Origin: Pseudomonas sp. RIT288
GTDB taxonomy: Bacteria; Pseudomonadota; Gammaproteobacteria; Pseudomonadales; Pseudomonadaceae
NCBI RefSeq assembly: GCF_000631985.1
Contig: NZ_JFYN01000008.1
Span: 1 to 64,000, forward strand
Length of the DNA stretch: 64,000 nucleotides
Reading direction: 5' to 3'
Part shown: piece by piece, positions 25,231 to 34,022 of the stretch
Layout of the letters: each line of letters opens with the position of its first letter
Position numbering within the stretch: the first letter of the stretch is position 1
Program-made: the position numbers and the translations under genes
Notes under the pieces: model-generated
Database searches by the model: none
What the model was told of the DNA's origin: nothing
What the model saw: only the letters and a program-made list of their open reading frames with translations

Positions 25231-28133
25231 GACAGCATCTCACCCGCCAGCAGGCCCGGGGTTTTCAAGGAAGTTTTTGGAAGTGACGGCGCCGGCAGAC
25301 TCGGCAACTTGCCCGCCTTGCTCGCTGCGCCGAGGATCCCCGACGCACTCGGCATCGCCGCACTCGCCAGTTTCGGCAGCCCGGCCACCCCGCCCTGCAC
25401 AACGCCCTTCACCTGCTGCGCCGTTTGCATAGCGCCTTGTGCGGTCTGCATTGCACCCATCCCTGTCTGTGCCAATTCCTTGCCCCTCTCCAACATCTCC
25501 CAGCTCTTGCTCGGCAGCGCCTGCGCGACCATGGCCTGCACCTGGCTCGGAATGTCTTCCGCACCCGGCGGATTCAACGGCCATTCTGGTTTGCCGATGT
25601 AGCTGCCATCGCTCCAGGTGTCCGCCGGGTCCTTGCCGAACAGCACGCGCGCCGGGCCCGGTGCGGCGCCGGCGACGCTGGCGAAGCCCTTGCCGTCGAG
25701 CTTGCCCTTGATGCTTTTGCCGAGGGCATCGATGACTTCGTAATCGCCGTCCTTGATGCCCTGACGCCCGGCGTATTGGTTGAACAGTTCGAGGCTGCCC
25801 TTGCCCGGTTTCGGCGGTTCCGGGAACACGCCCGCCAGGGATTTCGCCCCGGTGTAGGCGAAGTTCGCCGCGTGGGCGGTGTACGGGCCGCTGGTGGCGT
25901 GGGTGATGCCGCCGGCGTTGTAGGTGGTGGCGCTGCCGCCGCCCTGGATCACCAGTTCGGTTTTCGCGGTGATGGTGATGCGGTCGGCGTTGGCGGTGAT
26001 GTTGAGCTTGGCCAGCAGGTTGATGCTGTCCTTCAGCGCACGCACGTCGATATCGCCGGACGCTGCGACCAGCCGCCAACCCATGCTTTGCACGAACAGG
26101 CGCATGCCCCGACTGGCGCTGGCCAGCAGGCGTTTGCCGATCGACAGGCTGGTGTGGCCGGTGCTGCTCAGCGCCAGGTGTTCGCCGGTGGCGATGTGGC
26201 TGGAACGCGGCGTGGTCAGGGCAATGCCGGCGGGACTCGCCAATACCAGATGCGGTTCGGTGAATTCGGGGAATTCATTGGCGGTGAGGTTCGCCGGACC
26301 TGAGCCGAGCACGCCTTGATGCTGGGCGTGCAGCGCTTTGGCCACGTCGTCCTGGTCGCCCGCCTCTTGGGCTTGCAACTCTTTGGCTTGAACGGCAAAA
26401 CCGTCTTGCTGATCGCTGGCAGTGGCGAGGCGTTCGGCAGTTTCCGGCAGGTCCTTGTGGTGCTTGGATTCGTTCGGACGCGGTTCGGTGGTGATCAGCA
26501 AACCGGCGGCGGCACGCACTGCGCCGTGGCGGTCGGTGCGTAACTCAAAACCTTCACCGCGCGGCTGACCACCGCTAGGGCGCGGATGGGTCAGATAACC
26601 GAGGTTAATCGCACTCGCACCGTGGTCGCTGCGCAGCGCAATGCTGATCTCGCTGGTGGTGTCGTCGATGCGTAATTCGTTGGCGCGACTGCCCTTGTAT
26701 TCCTTGCTCTTGACCGTGGCCAGGGTCTTGAAGTCCGGCAGCTTGTACGGCGGCAGATTGGCGCCGTGGTACAGGCAACCGGTGATCAGCGGCTGATCAG
26801 GATCGCCCTCCAGAAAGGTGATCAACACCTCCATGCCGACCCGTGGAATATTGATCGAGCCAAAGGTCTCGGCCGCCCAGCTCGATGCGACGCGCATCCA
26901 GCAACTGGTCATGTCGTCGTGCTTGCCTTCGCGGTCCCAGAAGAACTGCACCTTCACCCGGCCGTATTGGTCGCAGTAGATCTCTTCACCTTCAGGGCCG
27001 CAGACCACCGCGCTCTGCGTGCCGAGGACTTTCGGTTTCGGGTGATCGAGCGGCGGACGGTACGGCACGTCCCACGGAATCGCGCTGAAGCGGTTGCGGT
27101 AGCCCTGGTGGAAATCGTCCTTGAGGTCGGTGGTGTCGCTGGTCACCGACTCTTCCAGCACCTGCGGCTGTTTGCCCTCGTGGAAAATTTCGGTGAGCAG
27201 CCACAAGTCATTCCAGGTCGGATTGGCGTGGTCGGTCAGGGCGAGGAAATGCCCGCTGACCAGAATCGGCTGATCGCTGTTGCCCTCGGCCAGACGGTAG
27301 TCGCTGCGATGACGTTCCAGTGCGCGATTGGCCAGATGCTTGCCACGCTCGCGATCGACGAAACGGCCCGGGTAATCGTAGTCTTCGAGGTCCGGTTGCG
27401 CGCTGCTTTTGGCATCGCTTTCCAGCTCGATCTTCGGTTTGACGAAGTCGTAATCGCGCCGCGTGGTGCGGCTGGTGCGGGTGGCCAAACGCAGGCCGAA
27501 GCGCTTGACCACCGGTTTGTCGGCGACCAGTCCGGAGTCCTGCTGATAGGCCACCGGCGCCAATTTCGGGAACACCGTCTGGTCATCACCGAATGTCAGC
27601 TTGTGGCCGCTGGACGTGTGCTGGAAGTGGTAGTGAATACCTTCTTCCTCGCACAGCCGCTGGATGAAATCCAGGTCCGACTCGTCGTACTGCACGCAGT
27701 AGATGCGTTCGGGGTAAATCGCGCTGAGTTGGAAGTGGTAATCGCTGGCAAGGATGCCGTGTTCTTCCAGCACCTGGCTGATGATCTGCTGCACGGTCAT
27801 CTGCTGGAAAATGCGCTGATTGACCCGGTGCGCGAGGTACGCCAGTTGTGGGCGCAGGGAGATCTTGTAGCGCGTCAGGCGCTTGCCCGCCTCGCCCTGG
27901 GCGATGCTGTAGACCAACCCGTGGATCCCGCTGCCGCTGGGCGACAGCTGAAGAAACGCCAGTTTGTGCAGCACGCTTTCGAGGTTGATCGAGGCCTTTT
28001 CGCTGACCAGTTCCAGCTCGAATTCGAACGGCGTGTTGAGGGCCTCACGACCGGTGAACGACAGCACCTGGAAGTCGCTGTCGATGCCATCGACGGTCAG
28101 GTTGAAATGAGGCTGGTTGGCCGGTGAGAACAT
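25227..28133 (-). CDS. vgrG: VgrG, type VI secretion spike protein with C-terminal extension
   Basis: 968 aa from the Met of MFSPANQPHFNLTVDGIDSD (28133; AAGGGA directly before it). Domain order: gp27-like (about 1-380, ending with the FSAIPWDVPYRP segment), gp5-like OB fold (GPEGEEIYCDQYGRVKVQFF, then SSWAAETFGSINIPRVGMEV), long DUF2345 beta-helix (about 480-780) and a proline-rich, Ala-rich extension (about 780-968) that probably binds the Rhs cargo. Full-length, no frameshift. Four-base overlap with rhs ties spike and effector together. Confidence 0.93.
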   Translation of the reverse strand: MFSPANQPHFNLTVDGIDSDFQVLSFTGREALNTPFEFELELVSEKASINLESVLHKLAFLQLSPSGSGIHGLVYSIAQGEAGKRLTRYKISLRPQLAYLAHRVNQRIFQQMTVQQIISQVLEEHGILASDYHFQLSAIYPERIYCVQYDESDLDFIQRLCEEEGIHYHFQHTSSGHKLTFGDDQTVFPKLAPVAYQQDSGLVADKPVVKRFGLRLATRTSRTTRRDYDFVKPKIELESDAKSSAQPDLEDYDYPGRFVDRERGKHLANRALERHRSDYRLAEGNSDQPILVSGHFLALTDHANPTWNDLWLLTEIFHEGKQPQVLEESVTSDTTDLKDDFHQGYRNRFSAIPWDVPYRPPLDHPKPKVLGTQSAVVCGPEGEEIYCDQYGRVKVQFFWDREGKHDDMTSCWMRVASSWAAETFGSINIPRVGMEVLITFLEGDPDQPLITGCLYHGANLPPYKLPDFKTLATVKSKEYKGSRANELRIDDTTSEISIALRSDHGASAINLGYLTHPRPSGGQPRGEGFELRTDRHGAVRAAAGLLITTEPRPNESKHHKDLPETAERLATASDQQDGFAVQAKELQAQEAGDQDDVAKALHAQHQGVLGSGPANLTANEFPEFTEPHLVLASPAGIALTTPRSSHIATGEHLALSSTGHTSLSIGKRLLASASRGMRLFVQSMGWRLVAASGDIDVRALKDSINLLAKLNITANADRITITAKTELVIQGGGSATTYNAGGITHATSGPYTAHAANFAYTGAKSLAGVFPEPPKPGKGSLELFNQYAGRQGIKDGDYEVIDALGKSIKGKLDGKGFASVAGAAPGPARVLFGKDPADTWSDGSYIGKPEWPLNPPGAEDIPSQVQAMVAQALPSKSWEMLERGKELAQTGMGAMQTAQGAMQTAQQVKGVVQGGVAGLPKLASAAMPSASGILGAASKAGKLPSLPAPSLPKTSLKTPGLLAGEMLS

Positions 28134-28259
28134 TCCCTTGTCCCTCGCGCAGTGCTGCAACGCGCCTCAGGGTGCAAGAGCCTGAGGCGAAGAATTCCTT
28201 GATCGAACAGTGAACTCGACCAGTCAGACTGGTCGAGTCGGTATCACTATCAGCCGCGA

Positions 28260-28775
28260 TTAAACGACTGGAGCACGCCAGTCATCGGAACCCGAAGTAC
28301 CGGAGACTTCGTGGGTCCAGGTGATTTTGCGGTAGGTGAACTGCACTTCTTCCAGGTGGGTGAAGTGCGCGTTGCCTGGGTCTTGGCAGTTGTGCATTTT
28401 GTTGTTGATGGCGACGATGATCGCGTCTTCCAGTTTAGTGGTGTAGTAGTGCTCTTGGGTGCCTTGCGCCGAAGTGCGGTACCACTGGATAACGATTTCG
28501 CTCATGCGCTCGCCGGAAGTCAGCGCCGCTTGCAGCAGAGGCGAAGCCTTGTCGTAGACCTTGGTGATGACCACTGGCTTGTGCACGCGCTGACCGGTTG
28601 GCTGACCGGATTGTGGGTCACGCGGGATGATCACGTCGTGGGTGAAAGCCTGAACCATAACCTGGTCTTCGTGGCCTTCCTGGTAGGTGTTGCCTACGGA
28701 GTCAGCGGTGAAAGCGCCTGCAGTGATCAGGCCTTGTTTTTCGCCGGTAACCGACATGTACGCGGGTGTTGCCAT
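28260..28775 (-). CDS. hcp: Hcp, type VI secretion tube protein
   Basis: 171 aa; start at ATG 28775 (MATPAYMSVTGEKQGLITAG) with AAGGAGAG ten bases upstream. Hcp motifs: GNTYQEGHEDQVMVQAFTHD, RVHKPVVITKVYDKASPLL, VQFTYRKITWTHEVSGTSG. Forms hexameric rings of the inner tube and can carry small effectors. First gene of the cluster; vgrG follows after 126 bases. No baseplate or sheath gene is in the window, so this is an orphan (auxiliary) cluster that must use a main apparatus encoded elsewhere. Confidence 0.94.
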   Translation of the reverse strand: MATPAYMSVTGEKQGLITAGAFTADSVGNTYQEGHEDQVMVQAFTHDVIIPRDPQSGQPTGQRVHKPVVITKVYDKASPLLQAALTSGERMSEIVIQWYRTSAQGTQEHYYTTKLEDAIIVAINNKMHNCQDPGNAHFTHLEEVQFTYRKITWTHEVSGTSGSDDWRAPVV

Positions 28776-29202
28776 GGGATGCTCTCCTTGCTGGATCAGT
28801 GGGTGCGTCATAGGTGAAATCACCTAAGAGGCGGCCATCTGCCATCAAATAACATGCCAACTTTTTTAGAGCCTTGTAAATCGGGGGTCAGAGAAGAGTT
28901 TCTTCGCAGATTCAGTGAGAACTCAGTATGAATTCATTGAGAGGTGCGCAAGAAGTTGCGCAGTGGTGTGCAAGAAGTTGCGCACTTGGCTAGAGACCAC
29001 GACGTACTTGGGCTGCAGCGATTTATCGATGCGGAATATCCGGAACAAGTGCGCAAGAAGTTGCGCACTTTCAAAAAAGGCCGCCCCAACACATCACCGG
29101 CTGAAATTGTGATGGTGCCAGGTCATGACTGCACTTCAAGGCGGCCAAATATCAGAAGTACGACTTTCCACAAACCATAACAACTCCTAAGCCAGGCAAT
29201 TC
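28776..29202. other. intergenic region between hcp and the satellite-like segment
   Basis: Contains the three palindromic repeats listed separately. Open frames over them (e.g. 28944-29180 plus) are built from the repeats and lack ribosome sites. The hcp promoter must lie in its left part, but I cannot point to clear boxes. Confidence 0.5.
28945..29068. repeat. three copies of a 19-20 bp palindromic repeat
   Basis: GTGCGCAAGAAGTTGCGCA at 28945-28963, GTGTGCAAGAAGTTGCGCAC at 28967-28986 and GTGCGCAAGAAGTTGCGCAC at 29049-29068. Each is a dyad TGCGCAA-GAAG-TTGCGCA. Start-to-start distances are 22 and 82 bases; the first is close to two DNA turns. Operator-like; function unknown. Confidence 0.8.
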
Positions 29203-29805
29203 TCAGCACTCGCTCAATACGACGCCAAAATCGTCGCTGGACACTTGAGCCGCTTCGTTGAGCCGTTGACGTAGTGCAGCGGTCAGCTGTCGTTCCACTT
29301 CCCATGGATCCGACAGCGCAGCCAAATGCGGCGCCAATTGAGGCGACAAGCTCATCAGCGATTGGTTGAGCGAACGTGCCGTCTCATAGGCAGCCTTCTG
29401 CACGAAGCTGATCTCGACCAGTTCACCCTGCGCCTTGCGAAACTCCATCTCAGCCATCCGCGCCAGGTAATGCTCTCGATGCGCTCGTGCTTTCTGAAAG
29501 TCCGGAGTCTGCCCCTGAGCAGGGTCAACGGGCGGCGGCGCAGCCATGTTAGTCGGCTCGGATTTGTCTGCGACGTGACTGTACACATCACGCTGAAGCC
29601 GGTCCTGTTGGTGGCGAGCAGCGACGGCAGCCTTGCTTGGGTCGGCGGTTTCGCGGATCAACGCTTCAGTGGCCAGCACGTCGACCTGCTTGCCGTTGGG
29701 TGACAGAACCAGCCGGCCATTCTCTTTCAGCCAGGTGATATAGCTCGGTGATCGGCCGATGTGCGCAGCGAAGGCGCTCTTTGTCAGGTACGTAGCTGTG
29801 CTCAT
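29203..29805 (-). CDS. phage terminase small subunit-like (Nu1 type)
   Basis: 200 aa. Begins with a DNA-binding helix-turn-helix (KSAFAAHIGRSPSYITWLKE, about residues 8-27), followed by a spacer and a long helix AHREHYLARMAEMEFRKAQG with ELVEISFVQKAAYETARSL, the shape of lambda Nu1-type small terminases. Such proteins recognise the packaging site. No large terminase subunit is present in the window, which suits a satellite that redirects a helper phage's packaging, or a decayed prophage. Confidence 0.75.
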   Translation of the reverse strand: MSTATYLTKSAFAAHIGRSPSYITWLKENGRLVLSPNGKQVDVLATEALIRETADPSKAAVAARHQQDRLQRDVYSHVADKSEPTNMAAPPPVDPAQGQTPDFQKARAHREHYLARMAEMEFRKAQGELVEISFVQKAAYETARSLNQSLMSLSPQLAPHLAALSDPWEVERQLTAALRQRLNEAAQVSSDDFGVVLSEC

Positions 29806-30026
29806 AAGCCCTCCTTTTCAGCGGCTTTTCAATGAATCCTTTCAAGATTTCAGTGGATTGAAATTTCAGTAAGCTGGCGGGCCTCCCACTAACACGATCC
29901 CGCGGGTTTCCGACCCCGTGTCCTTTGAAAGTCCTCAGGGTCCCCGGCGACTTTTCGGTGGCCTGGGCTGCAGATCCGCCTCGCTCGACTAGCATCAGTG
30001 GACGATCCGTCATAGGGAGAGATGTC

Positions 30027-30227
30027 ATGGACATGATTGCCGTGCGTTCCAGTGCGATGACCGCCGTTGGCTATGACCCAGCAACGAGACGAATGAGGAT
30101 CCGCTTTGAACAGGGTCACCCTTACGATTTCTGCGGCGTCCCATCGGCCATACACAATGGCTTGATGGCCGCGGTGTCCAAAGGCGCCTATTACAACCAG
30201 CACATCCGTGATCGTTATCAGTGCTGA
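30027..30227 (+). CDS. KTSC domain protein
   Basis: 66 aa from ATG 30027 with AGGGAGAG eight bases upstream. The entire protein is a KTSC domain: IAVRSSAMTAVGYDPATRRM, then RIRFEQGHPYDFCGVP, then AAVSKGAYYNQHIRDRY. The family occurs alone or fused to nucleic-acid enzymes and in phages; function unknown. It is on the plus strand against its minus-strand neighbours. Confidence 0.85.
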   Translation: MDMIAVRSSAMTAVGYDPATRRMRIRFEQGHPYDFCGVPSAIHNGLMAAVSKGAYYNQHIRDRYQC

Positions 30228-30364
30228 GGCCCGTACTCCACTTGGAAAGACGGACATCCCTGCGAAGGTTTCAGCTAGAGAGATTCCGCGAGTTCGATAA
30301 CCCGTGTAGGGGGCGGCCCTCAGGGAGGACCCGTGAAATTTTCGCCCCGTCCGGCCTCCTCGGC

Positions 30365-30697
30365 TCATGCCTTCGGCTCGGCCTCGTTCAGGTCCAACCG
30401 CTTGGCGACCCAGCGTTCGTACAAGCCGATGGCGACATCGGCGCCGGCCATCGCGGTCAGGCATCCCAGGGCGCCCGCCGTCCAGATCGACAGGCCCGCA
30501 CCGAACAGCAACATCATCGCCGACACGCCGCAGACGATGCAGGCACCGGAGCGAAGTGCTAGGCGGCGCAGTAACGCCCAACCTCGTGCTCCGTCCTTGT
30601 CAGCGCGCCACATCTCGCCGGATACACCGCCCACCAATGACAGGGCAATCACCAACCAGATCGGCATCTCTGCCAGCGCCTGTTGCTCGTTCGTCAT
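30365..30697 (-). CDS. phage holin family protein
   Basis: 110 aa with three hydrophobic segments (about residues 11-28, 53-72 and 73-92), short charged tails and a Lys/Glu-rich C-terminus (RWVAKRLDLNEAEPKA). Length and layout fit LydA-type phage holins, which form membrane lesions at lysis. No endolysin gene is adjacent, so lysis might rely on a helper phage or the gene may be a remnant. Confidence 0.7.
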   Translation of the reverse strand: MTNEQQALAEMPIWLVIALSLVGGVSGEMWRADKDGARGWALLRRLALRSGACIVCGVSAMMLLFGAGLSIWTAGALGCLTAMAGADVAIGLYERWVAKRLDLNEAEPKA

Positions 30698-31236
30698 TGC
30701 CCTGCCCCTTAAACAAAAAGACCCGGCGCTATGGCCGGGTCAGGTAGTGGGTGGCCTGCCGCGCTTGGCGGTCGCACCCATCGAAGATGGCCCCTTTTTA
30801 CAGGTCGATTCTGGTGGCAGCAAGACCGTTTTAATGCCCTCCGGTGAATGTGTGGGTGACGCCCGGTGAACGGCTGGCGAATGTCGGTGAATATCTCAAC
30901 CCGGCTGGCTTCTGCTTCTGGTGTTTCGGCGGCGTCCCATGTGTCCCACCTCTGTAAAACAAGGTGGGACGTCTGAAAGCCCCGCAGATTGGGGCTTTGC
31001 CCCACCGTCCTACTTTTCTTTCTCTTTTCTCGTGTATAGAGAGAAATTTAAAAAGCACGCGTGCGCGTAAACGCGCGTACCTGTACCCGCTACGCACACA
31101 CGGGCGGGAGGCATGAAAAAGGTGGGACGGTGGGACAGCCCAACAACGACGGGGCCTGCGCCCGTCCCACCACTGCAAAAAGCAGTGGGACGGAGGCGGG
31201 CCGGTGGGACGGCGTGAGCCAGAGGGATACCCACGA
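30698..31236. repeat. non-coding region with iteron-like GTGGGAC repeats
   Basis: GTGGGAC at 30964, 31122, 31130, 31185 and 31204; the reverse GTCCCAC at 30943 and 31164 (and GTCCCAT at 30934). Two inverted pairs form hairpins: 30943-30970 (GTCCCACCT / AGGTGGGAC) and 31164-31191 (arms with GCAAAAAGC centre). Between them an AT-richer stretch (31012-31060). Layout next to a primase-helicase gene suits a replication origin or initiator-binding region. No protein gene seen. Confidence 0.6.
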
Positions 31237-31596
31237 TCAAGCCGCTTCCCCCAGGAGGAAGTGCTCGACCACGATGTGAGCGTCATGCAGGCGCTGGTAG
31301 TAGAGGTTGCGTGTGCAGCCACTCTCGGCCAGACGTGCCGCCAACGGCGCATCAGGCTGAAAGTAATGCACCCGGACCACCGTCATCAACTCGGGATCAA
31401 GGCGTTTCTTGACGATGCGCTCGATGTCCAGCGAGGCTTCCAGCGGCACCTTGCTCCCGCGTCTGCCGCGCACGAGCTGGCCACCGCTCTCCATCATCAT
31501 CGCGACCATGTTGCCGCCCGAATAACCGGCGGCGACCTCGTCGCTGTGCAGCTCCTGCGCCCATTGCTTGAGGGCCATGTCGATCGCTTTAATCAT
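31237..31596 (-). CDS. phage protein with sigma-region-4-like C-terminus
   Basis: 119 aa; starts MIKAIDMALKQWAQELHSDE and overlaps the end of the primase gene by eight bases. The C-terminal 50 residues (LMTVVRVHYFQPDAPLAARL, then GCTRNLYYQRLHDAHIVV) look like a helix-turn-helix of sigma region 4 / ArpU type used by small phage late-gene activators or antiterminators. The N-terminal half holds a Gly-rich linker. Role as late transcription factor of the satellite is inference. Confidence 0.6.
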   Translation of the reverse strand: MIKAIDMALKQWAQELHSDEVAAGYSGGNMVAMMMESGGQLVRGRRGSKVPLEASLDIERIVKKRLDPELMTVVRVHYFQPDAPLAARLAESGCTRNLYYQRLHDAHIVVEHFLLGEAA

Positions 31597-33808
31597 CGAA
31601 GCACGGCTCCTCGAACTGAGGTTGCTCCAGCGCAGGTGCCCTGCCCCAACCCTCAGGTTTCTTGTACGCCCAAGGCCGCTGGCCGCTCTTGCTCAAGGCA
31701 CCCAGACGGAACCGTCGCCAGCCCAGTCGATGCAGAATCGCGCCCACACGCATCTGCTCGGGTTTGCCCCAATGACCGGGATCGAGCTTGAGCGCCTGAC
31801 TCATCACCTCACTGCCGGTGGTGGTCTCGCCGATCTGCGACTCTTCGAGCCAGGTCAGGATCGGCGTTTCCCATTCGTCCACGACGAAGCGTTCGTCCTG
31901 CTCCTCGCTGAACATCGGCGCTTCCTCTCGCGTTACCCACCAGAGATCGCCGGCCTCAAAACAGAACATTGCTTCGGCCCACAGCTGGTCGCGGATCTCG
32001 CGCAGCAACGCCACATCGACCTTGGTACAGGCCACCGGCCAATAGCGACGGTTGCCGGTGGCGTCCTTAAGGTACTCGTCCTGGTTGGTAGTACCGACGA
32101 AGACACACTGGCGTGGCACGTCCAGCGTTCTGCGGCCATAGCTTTCGCGGTAGGTGTCGGTGGACGCCGAAAAGAACTGCTTGGCCTTGGTGCTCTCGGC
32201 CTTGTTGAAGCTGTCCAGCTCGCCGAGCTCGACAATCCACTTGCCGCGAATCGCCTGAAAGCCGTCCTTGTCACCGAGGGCGAAAGGCGTATCCATAAAC
32301 CACTCACCGCCGAGCACGCTCATCGCGGTCGACTTACCGGCGCCTTGTACGCCTTCGAGGATCATCACCGAGTCGGCCTTGCAGCCCGGCTTCATCACCC
32401 GCGCCACGGCGGAGATCATCCAGCGCTTGCCGACCTTGGAGGTGTAATCCGTTGCCTTCACCCCCATGACATCCGTCAGCCAACGCTCCAGGCGCGGCAC
32501 ACGATCCCATTCGAGTTTTTTCAGGTACTCACGCACCGGATGAAACGCGTGGTCGTGGGCCACGACGCTGACCGCTTCGATCACGTGCGAGGATTTCACA
32601 CGCAGGTTGTACTGCTGTGCGAGCCACTTCATGACGCGCACGTCGTCGATGTCGGCCCACTCCCCGGTGCCACCGCCATAAGGCGCCGCACGCAGCTTGA
32701 CGATCTTCGAGCTGAAAGCGCAGTAGCTGATCACCCCGGCCCAGCGTTCGTCGTGAGCGAGGATCAGTTCGACGTTCTGCATGTGCGCGATCAGGGCGCC
32801 GCTCTCGCTGCGGGCCAGTTGATCTTTCCAGCCTCCGGCCGCCGGCGGACGGACCACCGCGAGCACTTGTCGACGCACCGCGTCCAAACCCTCAGCGACG
32901 TGCAGGTCGTTGAAGTCGGTCCACTTGTCGTGACGCTCGAGCGCGAAGATCGGTGCAACGACCTGGGCACCAACGATCAGCGCGGCATTGCTCGCCTTCT
33001 CTTCGCCGGGGTTCCAGGCATCGCCGTTGGGCTTGGTGGTTTTCCAGTCGTCGTCGCGGCAGATGATCAGCGGGCAGCCGGCAAAGCGCTCGCGCATGAC
33101 CTTGCACACGGCCAACAGGTTGCCCGCATCGAAGGCCACGGCCACGGCGAGCGACGTCGCCATGTGCAGGCTGGCGCCGGTAGCGTAACCCTCACAAACC
33201 AGCACCGGTTCGCCCGGCACCGGATGCGGGCCGAGCAGGTGAAAGGTGCCCTCCTTTGCCATCCCGTAAGGCCAGTAAGATTTGTCGCGGCCGGTGTCTT
33301 CCTGTTTGTTCGGGAAGATCACCTGCAGGCCCATGATCTGATCACGGGCGTTCTTCATTGGGACCAGCACGGCACCGGTGCGCGGCGCGTAACGCACATT
33401 GATGCCAACGATCTGTTTGCGGTCCAGGTAATCGCTGCGCCCGGTGGTCGGCATGCGCTCGAACAAACCCTGCGCCCTTTTCGCGGCCCGCCGCGCAGCG
33501 TTGTTCGCGATTTCGGCGGCGCGGCGCTTGGCTTCTTCCTGACGGGCGCGCATCACTTCGCGTTCTTCCGGCGACATGCGGCCGGCCTTGACCTTGATCT
33601 TCTGCGTCTCGCCCGAACGCCAGTCACCGAAAGCGCCGAAGATCAGCGTGTCGCCCTTCTCCGTGCGCTGCTCGTGGACCACGTACCAGCCGTTCTTTTC
33701 CTTGCCCTTGTCCTGCGATGTCTTGCAGCGGGTCAGCTTGCCGAACACCAGTGGTTGCGCTGGCTCCAGACCGTAATCGGCGAATTGGCCCAATACCTCA
33801 TCGAGCAT
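31589..33808 (-). CDS. VapE-type primase-helicase with Toprim domain
   Basis: 739 aa; start at ATG 33808 (MLDEVLGQFADYGLEPAQPL) with GGGGGA before it. About residues 30-120: an N-terminal zinc-ribbon-less DUF; about 190-290: Toprim (VLVCEGYATGASLHMATSLA with CRDDDW); about 360-700: VapE / SF3-like helicase with Walker A LEGVQGAGKST and the downstream KWIVELGELDSF and VFVGTTNQDEYLKD motifs. Replicates the element. Overlaps traR upstream by 11 bases and the 119-aa gene downstream by eight, so one operon. Confidence 0.9.
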   Translation of the reverse strand: MLDEVLGQFADYGLEPAQPLVFGKLTRCKTSQDKGKEKNGWYVVHEQRTEKGDTLIFGAFGDWRSGETQKIKVKAGRMSPEEREVMRARQEEAKRRAAEIANNAARRAAKRAQGLFERMPTTGRSDYLDRKQIVGINVRYAPRTGAVLVPMKNARDQIMGLQVIFPNKQEDTGRDKSYWPYGMAKEGTFHLLGPHPVPGEPVLVCEGYATGASLHMATSLAVAVAFDAGNLLAVCKVMRERFAGCPLIICRDDDWKTTKPNGDAWNPGEEKASNAALIVGAQVVAPIFALERHDKWTDFNDLHVAEGLDAVRRQVLAVVRPPAAGGWKDQLARSESGALIAHMQNVELILAHDERWAGVISYCAFSSKIVKLRAAPYGGGTGEWADIDDVRVMKWLAQQYNLRVKSSHVIEAVSVVAHDHAFHPVREYLKKLEWDRVPRLERWLTDVMGVKATDYTSKVGKRWMISAVARVMKPGCKADSVMILEGVQGAGKSTAMSVLGGEWFMDTPFALGDKDGFQAIRGKWIVELGELDSFNKAESTKAKQFFSASTDTYRESYGRRTLDVPRQCVFVGTTNQDEYLKDATGNRRYWPVACTKVDVALLREIRDQLWAEAMFCFEAGDLWWVTREEAPMFSEEQDERFVVDEWETPILTWLEESQIGETTTGSEVMSQALKLDPGHWGKPEQMRVGAILHRLGWRRFRLGALSKSGQRPWAYKKPEGWGRAPALEQPQFEEPCFDD

Positions 33809-34022
33809 GCTGAATCCCCCGCTCAGAGAGGGACTGGCAGCTGATGCATTGCGAGCAACCCGGCTGGGCCAGACGACGGGCTTCCGGGATCGGATCGTCA
33901 CAGGCTTCGCAGAACAGCAAGGAATGGGCAGCGCTTTCGGCCTTGGCAGCGCTGCGCGCGGCCATGGCCTGATCGATACGTTCCTGCACCAGATCGTTGG
34001 CGAAATCGGCGATGTCAGCCAC
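33798..34022 (-). CDS. TraR/DksA-type C4 zinc-finger protein
   Basis: 74 aa from a GTG (MADIADFANDLVQERIDQAM), translated in overlap with the CII gene (8 bases) and with the primase gene (11 bases). An N-terminal helix pair and a C4 zinc finger: CEAC ... CSQC with ISCQ, as in phage- and plasmid-borne TraR. TraR binds the RNA polymerase secondary channel and alters host promoter choice without ppGpp. Confidence 0.85.
   Translation of the reverse strand: MADIADFANDLVQERIDQAMAARSAAKAESAAHSLLFCEACDDPIPEARRLAQPGCSQCISCQSLSERGIQHAR

Noticed and set aside
26766..28127. 453-codon plus-strand frame opposite vgrG
   Set aside because: Shadow of the well-supported VgrG; no ribosome site or recognised domain.
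28945..29068. Triple repeat as a CRISPR array
   Set aside because: Only three copies, unequal spacers of 3 and 62 bases, fully palindromic units and no cas gene.
28944..29180. 78-codon plus-strand frame over the palindromes
   Set aside because: Its content is produced by the repeats, there is no ribosome site, and other frames are equally open.
30934..31210. GTGGGAC cluster as CRISPR
   Set aside because: Units of seven bases in both orientations with irregular distance; no spacers.
31010..31240. Minus-strand frame across the iteron region
   Set aside because: Interrupted hairpins and repeats, no ribosome site; region treated as non-coding.
31568..33844. 758-codon plus-strand frame opposite the primase
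   Set aside because: Shadow; the minus strand carries Toprim and Walker motifs.
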